In this document: positions 50,940 to 62,100 of the stretch, in pieces
How the letters are laid out: the number at the start of each line of letters is the position of its first letter
Numbering within the stretch: position 1 is the first letter of the stretch
Assembly: GCA_017435425.1 (NCBI GenBank)
Contig: JAFSFC010000014.1
Coordinates: 1-64,000, forward strand
Direction of reading: 5' to 3'
Length of the DNA: 64,000 nucleotides
Origin: Ruminiclostridium sp.
Lineage (GTDB): Bacteria; Bacillota; Clostridia; Oscillospirales; Oscillospiraceae
Notes under the pieces: model-generated
The model's input: only the letters and a program-made list of their open reading frames with translations
Databases searched by the model: none
Told to the model about the DNA's origin: nothing
Translations under genes and position numbers: made by a program

Positions 50940-52076
50940 ATGGCTAAACTGACCTTTGCCATTCCCACCTTGCTGGGTGTGGAAGGCCTGACTGCCGACG
51001 AGCTGCGTCGGATGAATATGGAAGATGTCCGGGTGGAGAACGGCAGAGTGTTCTGCCAGGGTGACATCAAGGACATTCCCCGCCTGAATCTTCGTCTGCG
51101 CACCGGTGAACGTGTTCTGATTCTGATGGGCACCTTCCGGGCAACCACCTTTGAAGAGCTTTTCGAGGGAACCCGCAAGCTGGCCTGGGAACGGTTCATC
51201 CCTGACCGAGGTGCTTTCCCCGTAAAGGGCTTCAGCCTGAATTCTGCGCTGCACAGTGTCCCGGCTTGCCAGTCCATCGTGAAGAAGGCGGTTGCAACTC
51301 GGCTGGGTAAGGTCTATCACCGGGAGACCCTGCCGGAGACCGGTGCGCTGTATCAGATCCAGTTCTCTATCATGAAGGATGTGGCCTCTTTGATGATCGA
51401 CACCTCCGGTCCCGGTCTTTATAAGAGAGGGTATCGTGCCGTGGGTGTGGCAGCCCCCCTTCGTGAGACTCTGGCTGCCGCCATGGTCATGGTCTCCGGC
51501 TACCGGGGCAGAGACCCCTTCTGTGATCCCTTCTGCGGCTCCGGTACCATCGCCATCGAGGCTGCTCTCATTGCCAAGAACCGGGCTCCCGGTCTCAACC
51601 GCACCTTCAGTGCCCAGAAGTGGGATTGGCTCCCCTCCTCCGCTTGGGTGGACGCAGCAGGGGAGGCTATGGACCTGGAGTTTGACGGGAATTACGACAT
51701 CTGGGGCGGCGACATTGATCCGGAGGCCATCCGGATCGCCCGTAGCAATGCCGTGAAGGCTGATGTGGAGAATCTGGTCCGGTTTGAAGTGGCAGATGCC
51801 CGCAGCTTTTCCCGAACCGAGCCTTACGGCTATATTGTCTCCAATCCGCCCTATGGAGAGCGTTTGATGGAGAAACGGGAAGCTGAAGATCTCTACCGTG
51901 AATTTGGCAGGACCGTGCAGGGACTGCCAACTGGCTGGAAGTTCAACATTCTGTCCTCCCATACGGAATTTGAGCGGACCTTTGGCCGGACTGCCGATAA
52001 GAAGCGGAAACTATATAATGGTATGCTCAAGTGCGACCTCTTCCAATATGGTGGAAAAAAGGGGAAAAAGGGCTGA
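50940..52076 (+). CDS. THUMP-domain class I rRNA (guanine-N2) methyltransferase
   Basis: The 378-residue protein has an N-terminal THUMP domain and a Rossmann methyltransferase domain with DPFCGSGTIAIEAAL (SAM binding) and the catalytic SNPPYGERL. This is the YpsC/RlmL-N type that makes m2G in 23S rRNA (Escherichia coli position 2445). The start follows AAAGGGAGAGTGCC. The C-terminus is Lys/Gly-rich and ends just before a hairpin. Confidence 0.92.
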   Translation: MAKLTFAIPTLLGVEGLTADELRRMNMEDVRVENGRVFCQGDIKDIPRLNLRLRTGERVLILMGTFRATTFEELFEGTRKLAWERFIPDRGAFPVKGFSLNSALHSVPACQSIVKKAVATRLGKVYHRETLPETGALYQIQFSIMKDVASLMIDTSGPGLYKRGYRAVGVAAPLRETLAAAMVMVSGYRGRDPFCDPFCGSGTIAIEAALIAKNRAPGLNRTFSAQKWDWLPSSAWVDAAGEAMDLEFDGNYDIWGGDIDPEAIRIARSNAVKADVENLVRFEVADARSFSRTEPYGYIVSNPPYGERLMEKREAEDLYREFGRTVQGLPTGWKFNILSSHTEFERTFGRTADKKRKLYNGMLKCDLFQYGGKKGKKG

Positions 52077-52101
52077 AAACAGCAGGAAAAATGCCCTTTG
52101 A

Positions 52102-52140
52102 AAAAGTGCACAAAAACAAAATGGAAATTTGTACACTTTT
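52102..52140 (+). terminator. Probable terminator after the methyltransferase gene
   Basis: AAAAGTGCACAAA at 52102-52114 pairs with TTTGTACACTTTT at 52128-52140, with one mismatch. The stem carries its own T run at the 3' end. Confidence 0.6.
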
Positions 52141-52154
52141 GAGAAAATTCCATG

Positions 52155-52183
52155 TTGCAGAAATAGCCCGGGAAGGGTATTAT
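52155..52183 (+). promoter_or_regulatory. Promoter of groESL
   Basis: TTGCAG (52155-52160) and TATTAT (52178-52183) are 17 bases apart, directly before the CIRCE element. Confidence 0.75.
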
Positions 52184-52193
52184 AATACTTATG

Positions 52194-52220
52194 TTAGCAC
52201 TCGGAAGAAAAGAGTGCTAA
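52194..52220 (+). promoter_or_regulatory. CIRCE operator (HrcA binding site)
   Basis: TTAGCACTC-N9-GAGTGCTAA is a perfect match to the CIRCE consensus, at the likely transcription start of groES. HrcA should repress groESL at low unfolded-protein load. hrcA itself is not in the window. Confidence 0.97.
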
Positions 52221-52269
52221 ATTGAGACAGTAAATACTATTTTGATATATTTTGAAGGAGGAACCTCAA

Positions 52270-52557
52270 ATGACTCTGAAACCTCTGGCTGACCGCGTTG
52301 TGATCAAGCGCCTGGAAGCAGAAGAAACCACCAAGGCAGGCCTCATCCTGACCGCAGCATCCAAGGAAAAGCCCGACATGTCCATCGTCGTTGCTGTTGG
52401 CCCCGGCGGCATGATCGACGGCAAGGAGATCACTATGTTCCTGAAGCCCGGCGATAAGGTCATCACCAGCAAGTACATGGGCACCGAAGTGAAGATCGAC
52501 GGTGAGGTCATGACCATCGTGAAGCAGAGCGACATCGTCGCAATCGTGGAAGACTAA
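52270..52557 (+). CDS. groES: Co-chaperonin GroES
   Basis: The 95-residue GroES has the start LKPLADRVVIKRLEAEETTKAGL, the mobile-loop region and the C-terminal GEVMTIVKQSDIVAIVED. The ATG at 52270 follows GAAGGAGGAACC. It lies 50 bases after the CIRCE operator and 40 bases before groEL. Confidence 0.97.
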   Translation: MTLKPLADRVVIKRLEAEETTKAGLILTAASKEKPDMSIVVAVGPGGMIDGKEITMFLKPGDKVITSKYMGTEVKIDGEVMTIVKQSDIVAIVED

Positions 52558-52591
52558 GTTCGCATCCATTTCTTATTGTTAAGGAGAATGA

Positions 52592-54235
<1,644 letters not shown>

Positions 54236-54262
54236 TTCTGAACAACACAGGTTGTTTTCATC

Positions 54263-54293
54263 AACGACGCGCCGATGATTTCGGCGCGTCGTT
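54263..54293 (+). terminator. Hairpin terminator of groESL
   Basis: A 13-bp stem (54263-54275 with 54281-54293, loop TGATT) lies about 28 bases after the groEL stop. The T run is short. Confidence 0.7.
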
Positions 54294-54314
54294 TCATACG
54301 TAGCGATATTTTTG

Positions 54315-54343
54315 TTCCAAATCTGAGACTTCTATGATATAAT
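54315..54343 (+). promoter_or_regulatory. Promoter of the GATase cluster
   Basis: TTCCAA (54315-54320) and TATAAT (54338-54343) are 17 bases apart. Confidence 0.62.
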
Positions 54344-54365
54344 AACTTGTTAGAGAAATAAAAGA

Positions 54366-54381
54366 CAGCTGATATCAGCTG
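54366..54381. promoter_or_regulatory. 16-bp perfect palindrome in the 5' leader
   Basis: CAGCTGATATCAGCTG lies about 16 bases downstream of the expected transcription start and 28 bases before the GATase start. Such a site could be a repressor operator, though the regulator is unknown. Confidence 0.35.
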
Positions 54382-54408
54382 CATCATAACAATATAGGAG
54401 GAATGCCT

Positions 54409-55071
54409 GTGAAACCTCGTATTCTGATTTCCCGCTCCCCTGAGAGCAGCGGCCTGTATGAAGCCGCTGTGGAGAAAGCCGGCGGCGAGCCCATTTCCCT
54501 CCACTGCCCCGACATTGAGACGGAGTTTGACGCTCTCATCCTGGCCGGCGGCGGCGATGTGGATCCCCGTGTCTTTATGGAGCGCAACCTTGGTTCCTAC
54601 GACATCGACTTCCCCCGTGACCAGGCAGAGATTGCTCTGGTGAACCGCTGTGTGTATGAGAACAAGCCCATCCTGGGTATCTGCCGCGGCCATCAGGTGG
54701 TGAATATCGCCCTGGGCGGCAATATCTATCAGGATATGAATGACCGTATGCTGGAGATCCACCAGGCCCCGGAGGGGGAGCCCAAGTACCATCCTGTTCA
54801 GGCTGGCATCATGACCATGATCAGCGATCTCTATGGGGAGCATTTTGTGGTCAACAGCAGCCACCACCAGGCAATTTATAAGATCGGCCAGGGCTTGTAT
54901 CGCACGGCATGGGACGAAAACGGTGTGGTGGAAGCTATGCAGCACAGCAGCCTTCCCATCTGGACCGTCCAGTTCCACCCCGAGCAGATGACCGAGGAGA
55001 ACGGCTCTGTGGACGGCCAGAAGATTTTTGACTTCTTCCTGGAGAAGTGCCGCAAGAACATGGGCATCTGA
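54409..55071 (+). CDS. Class I glutamine amidotransferase-like hydrolase (gamma-glutamyl-GABA hydrolase type)
   Basis: The 220-residue peptidase C26 protein has the nucleophile Cys (C92) in LGICRGHQVVN, the early block LILAGGGDVDPRVFM and C-terminal His/Glu in WTVQFHPEQM. This family includes PuuD, which cleaves gamma-glutamyl-GABA. The start is GTG 54409, seven bases after AGGAGG; an ATG two codons earlier is too close to that site. It is first in a four-gene set with overlaps or small gaps. Confidence 0.87.
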   Translation: MKPRILISRSPESSGLYEAAVEKAGGEPISLHCPDIETEFDALILAGGGDVDPRVFMERNLGSYDIDFPRDQAEIALVNRCVYENKPILGICRGHQVVNIALGGNIYQDMNDRMLEIHQAPEGEPKYHPVQAGIMTMISDLYGEHFVVNSSHHQAIYKIGQGLYRTAWDENGVVEAMQHSSLPIWTVQFHPEQMTEENGSVDGQKIFDFFLEKCRKNMGI

Positions 55072-55072
55072 T

Positions 55073-55432
55073 ATGGCAGGGAACTCCGGCCTGAAGCTCC
55101 GGGAAGTCAACCTGGAGCTGGGAAAGCCTACGGTGGACCAGGCCATGAAGCGCCTGACCATGGAGGTCGCCCATAGCCGTGGGATGAACTGTGCCGTGCT
55201 GAAAATCATCCACGGCTATGGATCATCCGGAACGGGTGGAAAGATCCGCACGGCTTCCCGCCGCTATCTTTCCGAATGTAAGAAAAAGGGGGAGATCCGG
55301 GATGTGATCCCGGGAGAATCCTTTTCCATCTTTGAGGAGGCCACCCGCCGGGCGTTTGCCCGGTGCGATGCCCTCCGCCGGGACCATGACCTGGACCGCT
55401 ACAACAACGGTGTGACCTTTATCCTGCTGTGA
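55073..55432 (+). CDS. Smr-domain protein
   Basis: The 119-residue protein has the Smr motifs LRXXNLELGKPTVDQAM near residue 8 and IIHGYGSSGTGGKIR near residue 43. Smr domains are found in MutS2 and in stand-alone nucleases or RNA-binding proteins; here it stands alone. The ATG is one base after the upstream stop. The substrate is unknown. Confidence 0.85.
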   Translation: MAGNSGLKLREVNLELGKPTVDQAMKRLTMEVAHSRGMNCAVLKIIHGYGSSGTGGKIRTASRRYLSECKKKGEIRDVIPGESFSIFEEATRRAFARCDALRRDHDLDRYNNGVTFILL

Positions 55433-55443
55433 GGAGGGGTGCT

Positions 55444-55860
55444 ATGGACTACACGGATAAGATCAATGCCACCAACGCCAAGAATTCCTTCATGCTCCAC
55501 AACGGCATCCGCCTGACGGCCATGGAGAAGGACTATGCCAAGGTGGAAGCCCATCTGACCCGAGAGAACCGAAATCTGTACAATGCCGTCCACGGGGGCA
55601 TGTTCCTTACCATGGGCGACTGTGCCGCCGGCGGTGCTGCCCGGTCCAACGGCATGCGCTACGTGACAGTAAGCAGCAGCTTTGAGTTCTACCGGAACAC
55701 CAAGGACGATCATCTGATCGCTGAGGGCCGGATCAAGAACCGGGGCAATACCATCTGTGTGGCGGAGGTGGAGATCCATGATGGACAGGGAAAACTCCTG
55801 TGCGGCGGGACCTTTACCCTCTACTGTGTGGGCTCTCAGGATGACCTGTCGGAGGAATGA
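55444..55860 (+). CDS. PaaI-family hotdog thioesterase
   Basis: The 138-residue protein has the hotdog-fold landmark NLYNAVHGGMFLTMGDCAAGGAA (catalytic region HGG near residue 54) and FYRNTKDDHLIAEGRI. Members hydrolyse acyl- or aryl-CoA thioesters. GAGGAGGGG precedes the ATG at 55444. The stop overlaps the next gene. Confidence 0.88.
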   Translation: MDYTDKINATNAKNSFMLHNGIRLTAMEKDYAKVEAHLTRENRNLYNAVHGGMFLTMGDCAAGGAARSNGMRYVTVSSSFEFYRNTKDDHLIAEGRIKNRGNTICVAEVEIHDGQGKLLCGGTFTLYCVGSQDDLSEE

Positions 55861-56762
55861 TGCATTACTACTCTCTGAACCAGGCCATGAAGGAGCGCTT
55901 TGGATGTAAAGTTTATAAGCTGGCTCTGGACGGCGGTATGACCTGCCCCAATCGGGATGGAACCATTGGGGAACGAGGCTGCATCTTCTGCAGTGACGTG
56001 GGCTCCGGTGAGTTTGCCTCCCCGGCCTGCGGTAATATTTCCCGGCAGATCGCCCAGGCCAAAGCCCGGGTAGAAAAGAAGAACAAGGGTGGCAAATATG
56101 TCGCCTACTTTCAGAGCTTTACCAATACCTACGGCCCGCTGCCCTATCTGGAACGGATCTTTCGTGAAGCCATGGAGCCGGAGGATATCGTGGCCCTTTC
56201 CGTGGCCACCCGGCCGGACTGCCTTGGGCCGGAGGTGATTGACCTTCTGGCCCAGTTGAACACCTGTAAGCCCGTGTGGGTGGAACTGGGGCTCCAGACC
56301 ATACACCCGGCTTCTGCCCGATATATCCGACGGGGCTATGACCTGGAGGTCTATGACTGGGCGGTTCGGGTGCTGAAAGAGGCTGACCTGGAGGTCATCA
56401 CCCATGTGATCCTGGGCCTTCCGGGAGAATCCCGTGAGCAGATGGCAGAGACCGTCCGCTATGTGGGACAGAGCGGCGTGGACGGCATTAAGCTTCAGCT
56501 CCTCCATGTGCTGGAGGGAACCGACCTGGCCCAGGACTGGCGGGAGGGGAAGGTTCCCGTCATGGAGCTGGAGGATTATGTCCGGCTCCTGGAGGACTGC
56601 CTGGCAGTTCTGCCGCCGGATATGGTCATCCATCGCCTCACCGGCGATGGCTACAAACGAGATTTGCTGGCCCCCTTGTGGACCGGAGATAAAAAACGAG
56701 TCTTAAACACCATAAATCAAACCTTTGCCCGAGACGGAGTTTGTCAGGGCAGTCAGTTATAA
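55857..56762 (+). CDS. YhcC/TIGR01212-family radical SAM protein
   Basis: The 301-residue protein has the cluster motif CPNRDGTIGERGCIFC (Cys spaced for the TIGR01212 family, starting at about residue 31), then YFQSFTNTYGPL and VELGLQTIHPASARYIRRGY, as in YhcC. The chemistry has not been firmly established for the family. It starts with ATGATG overlapping the thioesterase stop. Confidence 0.9.
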   Translation: MMHYYSLNQAMKERFGCKVYKLALDGGMTCPNRDGTIGERGCIFCSDVGSGEFASPACGNISRQIAQAKARVEKKNKGGKYVAYFQSFTNTYGPLPYLERIFREAMEPEDIVALSVATRPDCLGPEVIDLLAQLNTCKPVWVELGLQTIHPASARYIRRGYDLEVYDWAVRVLKEADLEVITHVILGLPGESREQMAETVRYVGQSGVDGIKLQLLHVLEGTDLAQDWREGKVPVMELEDYVRLLEDCLAVLPPDMVIHRLTGDGYKRDLLAPLWTGDKKRVLNTINQTFARDGVCQGSQL

Positions 56763-56792
56763 AAGCAATCACATTTTACCAGGAGGTATATC

Positions 56793-58091
56793 ATGACCAA
56801 AATTGATATCTTTTCCGGCTTCCTGGGAGCCGGTAAAACTACCCTTATTAAGAAGCTCATTCAGGAGGCCTATAAGGGCGAGAAGCTGGTCCTGATCGAG
56901 AACGAGTTCGGTCAGATCGGCATCGACGGCGGCTTCCTGCAGGATGCCGGCGTGGAGATCACCGAGATGAACTCCGGCTGCATCTGCTGCAGCCTGGTGG
57001 GCGACTTCGGCCAGGCTCTGGAGCAGGTCCTGTTCCAGTACCAGCCCGACCGTGTCCTCATTGAGCCTTCCGGTGTGGGTAAGCTCTCCGATGTCATCGG
57101 CGCTGTTCAGGGCCTGAACAACCCCAACATCCAGCTGAACGCCTTTGTCACCGTGGCCGACGCCACCAAGTGCAAGATCTACATGAAGAACTTTGGTGAG
57201 TTCTTCAACAATCAGGTGGAGCATGCAGCTGCCATCGTCCTCAGCCGCACCGACGGCATGAGCGAGAAGAAGCTCCTGGACACTGTGAAGCTGCTGCGGG
57301 AGCACAACCCCAACGCCCCCATCATCACCACTCCCTGGGACGACCTGGACGGCAAGACCATCCTGGAGACCATGGAGAACAAGGACACCCTGAAGGACGA
57401 GCTGGCTCGTCTGGCTGCTGAGCACGCTGCCAAGCATGCCCACGACCATGGCCCTGACTGCACCTGTGGCTGCCACGATCACGAGCACGAGGATCACGAG
57501 CACCATCACCATCATGATCATGAGCACGAGGGTCACGAGCACCATCACCACCATGACCATGAGCACGAGGGTCACGAGCACCATCACCACCACGATCATG
57601 AGCACGAGGGTCACGAGCACCATCACCACCACGACCATGAGCACGAGGGTCACGAGCATCATCATCACCATGACCATGAGCACGAGGGTCACGAGCATCA
57701 TCATCACCATGACCATGAGCACGGTGATCACGAGCATCACCACCATCATGATCACGACCACGGCCCTGATTGCACCTGCGGCTGCCATGACCACGATCAT
57801 GACCACCATGCCGATGAAGTGTTCATCAGCTGGGGTGCAGAGACTCCCCGGAAGTACACCGAGGAGGAGATCACCGATGCTCTGTCCGAGCTGGGCAATG
57901 CATGGCACTATGGCATCGTTCTGCGTGCCAAGGGCATCGTTCCCTGTACCGATGGCACATGGATCCACTTCGACTATGTGCCTGGTGAGCCCAATATCCG
58001 CCGTGGTGCTGCTGGATTTACCGGCCGCCTGTGCGTCATCGGTGCCGAGCTGAAGGAGCACGAACTGGACGAACTGTTCTGCCTGAATTGA
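56793..58091 (+). CDS. CobW/COG0523-family GTPase with His-rich tandem repeat
   Basis: The 432-residue G3E GTPase has the P-loop GFLGAGKTT (about residues 9-17), the metal motif GCICC (residues 62-66), VLIEPSGV, and a C-terminal CobW-type domain (FISWGAETPRK onward). Between them lie seven perfect or near-perfect 13-residue copies of DHEHEGHEHHHHH at residues 229-319, framed on both sides by GPDCTCGCHDH. This is typical of zinc (or nickel/cobalt) handling chaperones; the very long repeat suggests metal storage or buffering. GGAGGTATATC precedes the ATG. The next gene is another CobW-like GTPase. Confidence 0.92.
   Translation: MTKIDIFSGFLGAGKTTLIKKLIQEAYKGEKLVLIENEFGQIGIDGGFLQDAGVEITEMNSGCICCSLVGDFGQALEQVLFQYQPDRVLIEPSGVGKLSDVIGAVQGLNNPNIQLNAFVTVADATKCKIYMKNFGEFFNNQVEHAAAIVLSRTDGMSEKKLLDTVKLLREHNPNAPIITTPWDDLDGKTILETMENKDTLKDELARLAAEHAAKHAHDHGPDCTCGCHDHEHEDHEHHHHHDHEHEGHEHHHHHDHEHEGHEHHHHHDHEHEGHEHHHHHDHEHEGHEHHHHHDHEHEGHEHHHHHDHEHGDHEHHHHHDHDHGPDCTCGCHDHDHDHHADEVFISWGAETPRKYTEEEITDALSELGNAWHYGIVLRAKGIVPCTDGTWIHFDYVPGEPNIRRGAAGFTGRLCVIGAELKEHELDELFCLN
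57477..57749 (+). repeat. Seven 39-bp tandem repeats coding a His-rich segment
   Basis: Seven units of 39 bp encode DHEHExHEHHHHH. The central five have the same protein sequence, while DNA copies differ in synonymous CAC/CAT and GAC/GAT choices. The first (D instead of G) and last (GD) units differ. Unit number could vary by recombination. Confidence 0.95.
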
Positions 58092-58105
58092 GGAGAGATT
58101 GACCT

Positions 58106-59056
58106 ATGATGATGGAAGACATTCCTGTATATCTGTTTACCGGCTTTCTGGACGCTGGTAAGACCAAGTTCATCCAGGAGACCCTGGAGGACGAACGGTT
58201 CAACAACGGGGAAAACACCCTGCTTCTGATCTGTGAGGAGGGCGAGGAGGAGTACGATCCCTCCACCTTCTCCGGTCCCAACGTTTTTATCGAGCTGATT
58301 GATGACCAGTCCGAACTGACCCCCTCCAATCTGGAGCGGCTCCAGAGAAAGCACGCTGCTGAGCGTGTGGTCATCGAGTACAACGGTATGTGGATGCTGG
58401 ACGACCTGTATCAGAATATGCCTGACTCCTGGATGGTCTATCAGGAGTTCATGTTTGCTGATTCCCAGACCTTCCTGATGTATGATGCCAATATGCGCGG
58501 CCTGGTGGTGGATAAACTCAAGAGCTGCGAGATGGTGGTCCTCAACCGTGCAGATGAGAATGTGGACAAGCTGCAGATCCATAAGATCATCCGTGCGGTG
58601 ACCCGCCGGGCCAATATCGCCTACGAGGAGATCACCGGTGAGGTCTACTATGACGACACCCCCGAGGAACTTCCCTTTGATATTGAAGCGCCTGTCATTG
58701 AGATCAAGCCTGAGGACTTTGCCATTTGGTATCAGGACATTTCCGAGGAGCCCGACAAGTATAAGAACAAGACCGTCAAGATCGGCGGCCGCACCATGCT
58801 GCGGGAGAAGCTCCCCGCCGGCAGCTTTATCTTTGGCCGCCAGCTGATGACCTGCTGCGTGGATGACATCACCTTTGCCGGAATGCTGTGCACCGGCTTC
58901 GACCCCAAGAAGCTGGAGGACAACCAGTGGATCGAGTTGACTGCTAAGATCTCCATTAAGCATAACAAGGTCTATAACAAGAAGGGCCCCGTCCTGGGCG
59001 TCCTCTCTGTAGAGGCTGGTACCCCTCCTGAGCAGGAAGTGGCTACCTTCTATTGA
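58106..59056 (+). CDS. CobW-like GTPase fused to a YcgQ/TIGR03943-like domain
   Basis: The 316-residue protein starts with P-loop TGFLDAGKTKF at about residues 10-20 and has VVLNRADEN as guanine-binding motif, so its N-terminus (about 190 residues) is a CobW-type GTPase. The metal motif CXCC is absent. From about residue 215 (NKTVKIGGRTML ... FIFGRQLMTCCVDDITFAG) it resembles the C-terminal part of YcgQ/TIGR03943 proteins, which in Bacillus are controlled by the zinc repressor Zur. It lies 14 bases after the His-rich GTPase. I infer a zinc allocation module. Confidence 0.78.
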   Translation: MMMEDIPVYLFTGFLDAGKTKFIQETLEDERFNNGENTLLLICEEGEEEYDPSTFSGPNVFIELIDDQSELTPSNLERLQRKHAAERVVIEYNGMWMLDDLYQNMPDSWMVYQEFMFADSQTFLMYDANMRGLVVDKLKSCEMVVLNRADENVDKLQIHKIIRAVTRRANIAYEEITGEVYYDDTPEELPFDIEAPVIEIKPEDFAIWYQDISEEPDKYKNKTVKIGGRTMLREKLPAGSFIFGRQLMTCCVDDITFAGMLCTGFDPKKLEDNQWIELTAKISIKHNKVYNKKGPVLGVLSVEAGTPPEQEVATFY

Positions 59057-59062
59057 GCGAAT

Positions 59063-59100
59063 AAAAAGAATCGACCGCTTTTAAGCGGTCGATTCTTTTT
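59063..59100. terminator. Terminator shared with the converging RND operon
   Basis: An 18-bp stem (59063-59080 with 59083-59100) has A and T runs, and the T run overlaps the stop codon of the pump gene. Confidence 0.93.
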
Positions 59101-62100
59101 TAGTCTTCAGAAATGGATGCTGGGGATTCCTCCGGGGCTTCGATTTCTTCCGGGGGATCAGATGCCGGGACGAAGGAGGGTTCCGGTTCAGAACGGACCA
59201 TAAGGCCCAGGACGTACTCTGCGTCAGCGATCTGCTGCAGGAGCTTCTCGTTCTTGCGGTCCCGCCGCTCCTGGGAGGATCTGCCTGCCCGGGTGGACAG
59301 GTCATCCAACAGAGAATAGTAGACGGGGGTGAACAGAAGGGTGACAACAGTGGAGATCATTGTGCCGAATATCATCACCACACCAAGGGGGATCAGCAGT
59401 TCGGAGCCTTCCCCACCAAGACCAGCTGCCATGGGGATCATGGCCAGGACGGTGGTCATGGTGGTCATCAGGATCGGACGGACACGAAGAGGACAAGCAG
59501 CAATGATAGCAGCGTTCTTTTCCTGGCCTGCTGCCCGTCGGACGTTGATATAGTCAACAAGAACGATGGACGAGTTGACCACGGTGCCCGTCAGCATAAT
59601 AAGGGCCAGCAGGACCACCATGGAGACCTTCTGACCGGTGAGAGGCAGGGAGAAGAGGCCGCCGGACAAGGCCAGAGGGAGGATCAGCATGACAATGGCA
59701 GGCATCAGGAAGGATTCAAACTGAGAGGCAAGGATAAAGTACACCAGGCCAATGGCGACAATGAGGGCCAGGAACAGGCTGCGGAAGTTTTCCATCATGT
59801 CAGCATAGCTGCCGCCAATGGAAGCGTGATATCCTTCGGGCATGGGATATTCATCCAGAATCTCCTGGATCTGCTTGGTGACCTCGGTTGGCTCTCCGCT
59901 GATGGTGCTGCCTGTAACATCCACCTGGCGGTTTTGGTTGGTTCGTGTGATAGACTGGGGGCTCAGCTCAACGCTCACATTTGCAACGGAGGAGAGAGGG
60001 ACCGTACCGCCGGTGGGAATGGGGATGGGGGCAGAGCGGAGGGCATCCAGGCTTTCGCTGCTGGCACCGCTGCCTTTGACCACGACGTCCAGATCATTGC
60101 CGTTGATGGTGACAATGGTGGCGGTCACGCCGGTGAGTTCTGCACGCACCGCAGCACCAATGGTAGCGGCGGTCAGATTATACTGGGCGGCGGCAGAGGG
60201 GTTCACATCCACGGAGACTGCCGGGATGGTGTTCTCAACGGAGTTGGTCACGTCAATGGCATCCTCCAGTTCGGAGATCGATGCAGTCAGGTCATTGGCC
60301 ACCATGGCCAGGACATCGTGCTCAGCACCGGTGATGGAGACCTTGATATCGCCGGAGGACAAGGACATGGAACTCATATCACTGACTGTGATCTCACAGC
60401 CTGCCACATCCCGCAGGGCTGTTCTCAAATCGTCTGCTACTTCTGCAGAGGAACGCTTGCGGTCCTCTTGGCCAACAAGAGTAACGGATATGGAGGCGGA
60501 TTCACTCTGGTTGATGGCATACAGGTGGTCCAGCTCCGGGCAGTTTTCCTGCACGATTTCAACGATGCGGTCACTGTATTCTGTGGTCTTTTCCAGTTCG
60601 GTACCGGTGGGCATAGAGACAGAGACACTGATCATGCCCTGGTCCATGGAGGGCATGAGGACCATACCTGTGCCGACACAGCTGAGCAGGAATACAACGA
60701 CAAGAACAACAGAAAGGATCACAGCTTTCTTGCGGTTGTCCAGGAAGTACTTCAATGCTGTGAGATATTTGTCAATGATCAGCTTTAGTTTTTCGTGAAA
60801 TCTGGAGTTGTTCTGCTGCTCAATGAGGAGCTGCTGCAGACGGACCTTGTTTTCTTCCAGCAGGAAGTAGCACATCAGCGGCACCAGGGTCAAGGCGACC
60901 ACCAGAGAGAAGACGATCAGGAAGACAACAGTCAGGGCGAAGTCTTTGAAGATCATGCCGGCCATGCCGCTGCTCAGACCAATGGGAAGGAAGACGGCGA
61001 TGGTGGTCAGGGTAGAGGCGGTGATGGGCAGGACCACTTCCTTGGTGCCCAAAACGCAGCTCTCGTACCGGCTGTAGCCCTCTCCGGCATAACGGTAGAT
61101 GTTTTCCAGGACCACGATGGAGTTGTCCACGACCATGCCGATACAGATGGCGATTGCACCCAAGCTGATCATATTCAGCGTGATGTCAAACAGGTTCAGC
61201 ACCAGCATAACAGCAATCACGCAGACCGGCATGGACAGGGAAATGGTGAGGGTAGCACCCCAGCGGCGGAGGAACAGGAATACCACCACTGCTGACAGCA
61301 GAACGCCTGCCAGGATGTTTTGGAATGCGGTGGATACGGTATCCAGAATGTAGTCGCTGGCATCATAGGCCACAAAGAAGGACAGAGAGGGGATCTCAAT
61401 CTGCAGGTCATTCAGGGCCTCGTTGACCTTCTTCATGACCTCTACTTCGTTGGCGCCGGACTGCTTGTTGATGGTGATGACCACGCTGTTTACACCGGAA
61501 ACCTTGGCAGAGGAATCCTGCAGAGCGGTATCCATGTAAACGGTGGCGATCTCATTCAAACGGATGGTGCCGCCGGTGGGAAGGAAGAGGATGGTGTTGG
61601 CAACATCGTCTACGCTTTGGTATCTGCCTGTGGTGGTGACAGAGAGGACGTTGCTGCCGTTTTCCATGTCACCACCGGGATAGAGAATATTGGCAGCAGC
61701 CAGATAGCTGGAGACATCGTTGATGGTCAGGCCATATCCGGCCAGGGCTGTGGTGTTGATATCGACCGTGATCTGGCTTTTCACGCCGCCGCTGACCTGA
61801 GCGGCAGCCACACCTTCAATACGCTCCAGAGCGGGGATGACCTGCTCATCAGAGAGGGTCTGCAGACGATTCAGATCGTTGCCCTCCAGGGCGATGACGG
61901 CCAGGGGCATCATGTCGTTGATGTTGAAGTTATAGATGACGGGTTCTGAACAGCCGTCTGGGAGAGTGATGGCGTCAAATTTTTCACGGAGCTTAATGGC
62001 GGCCTCGTCCACGTCAGTGCCATCCTCGTAGGTGATCATAACCATGCTGACATTTTCAGAAGAGGTGGAGTTGATCTCCTCCACGCCGGTCACGGTGGCG

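Noticed and set aside
57477..57749. Possible CRISPR array
   Set aside because: The repeats are directly adjacent 39-bp coding units in frame with no unique spacers.
56769..58061. Minus-strand Met/Val-rich frame opposite the His repeat
   Set aside because: The apparent hydrophobic repeat is the reverse complement of the His-rich codons, not a membrane protein.
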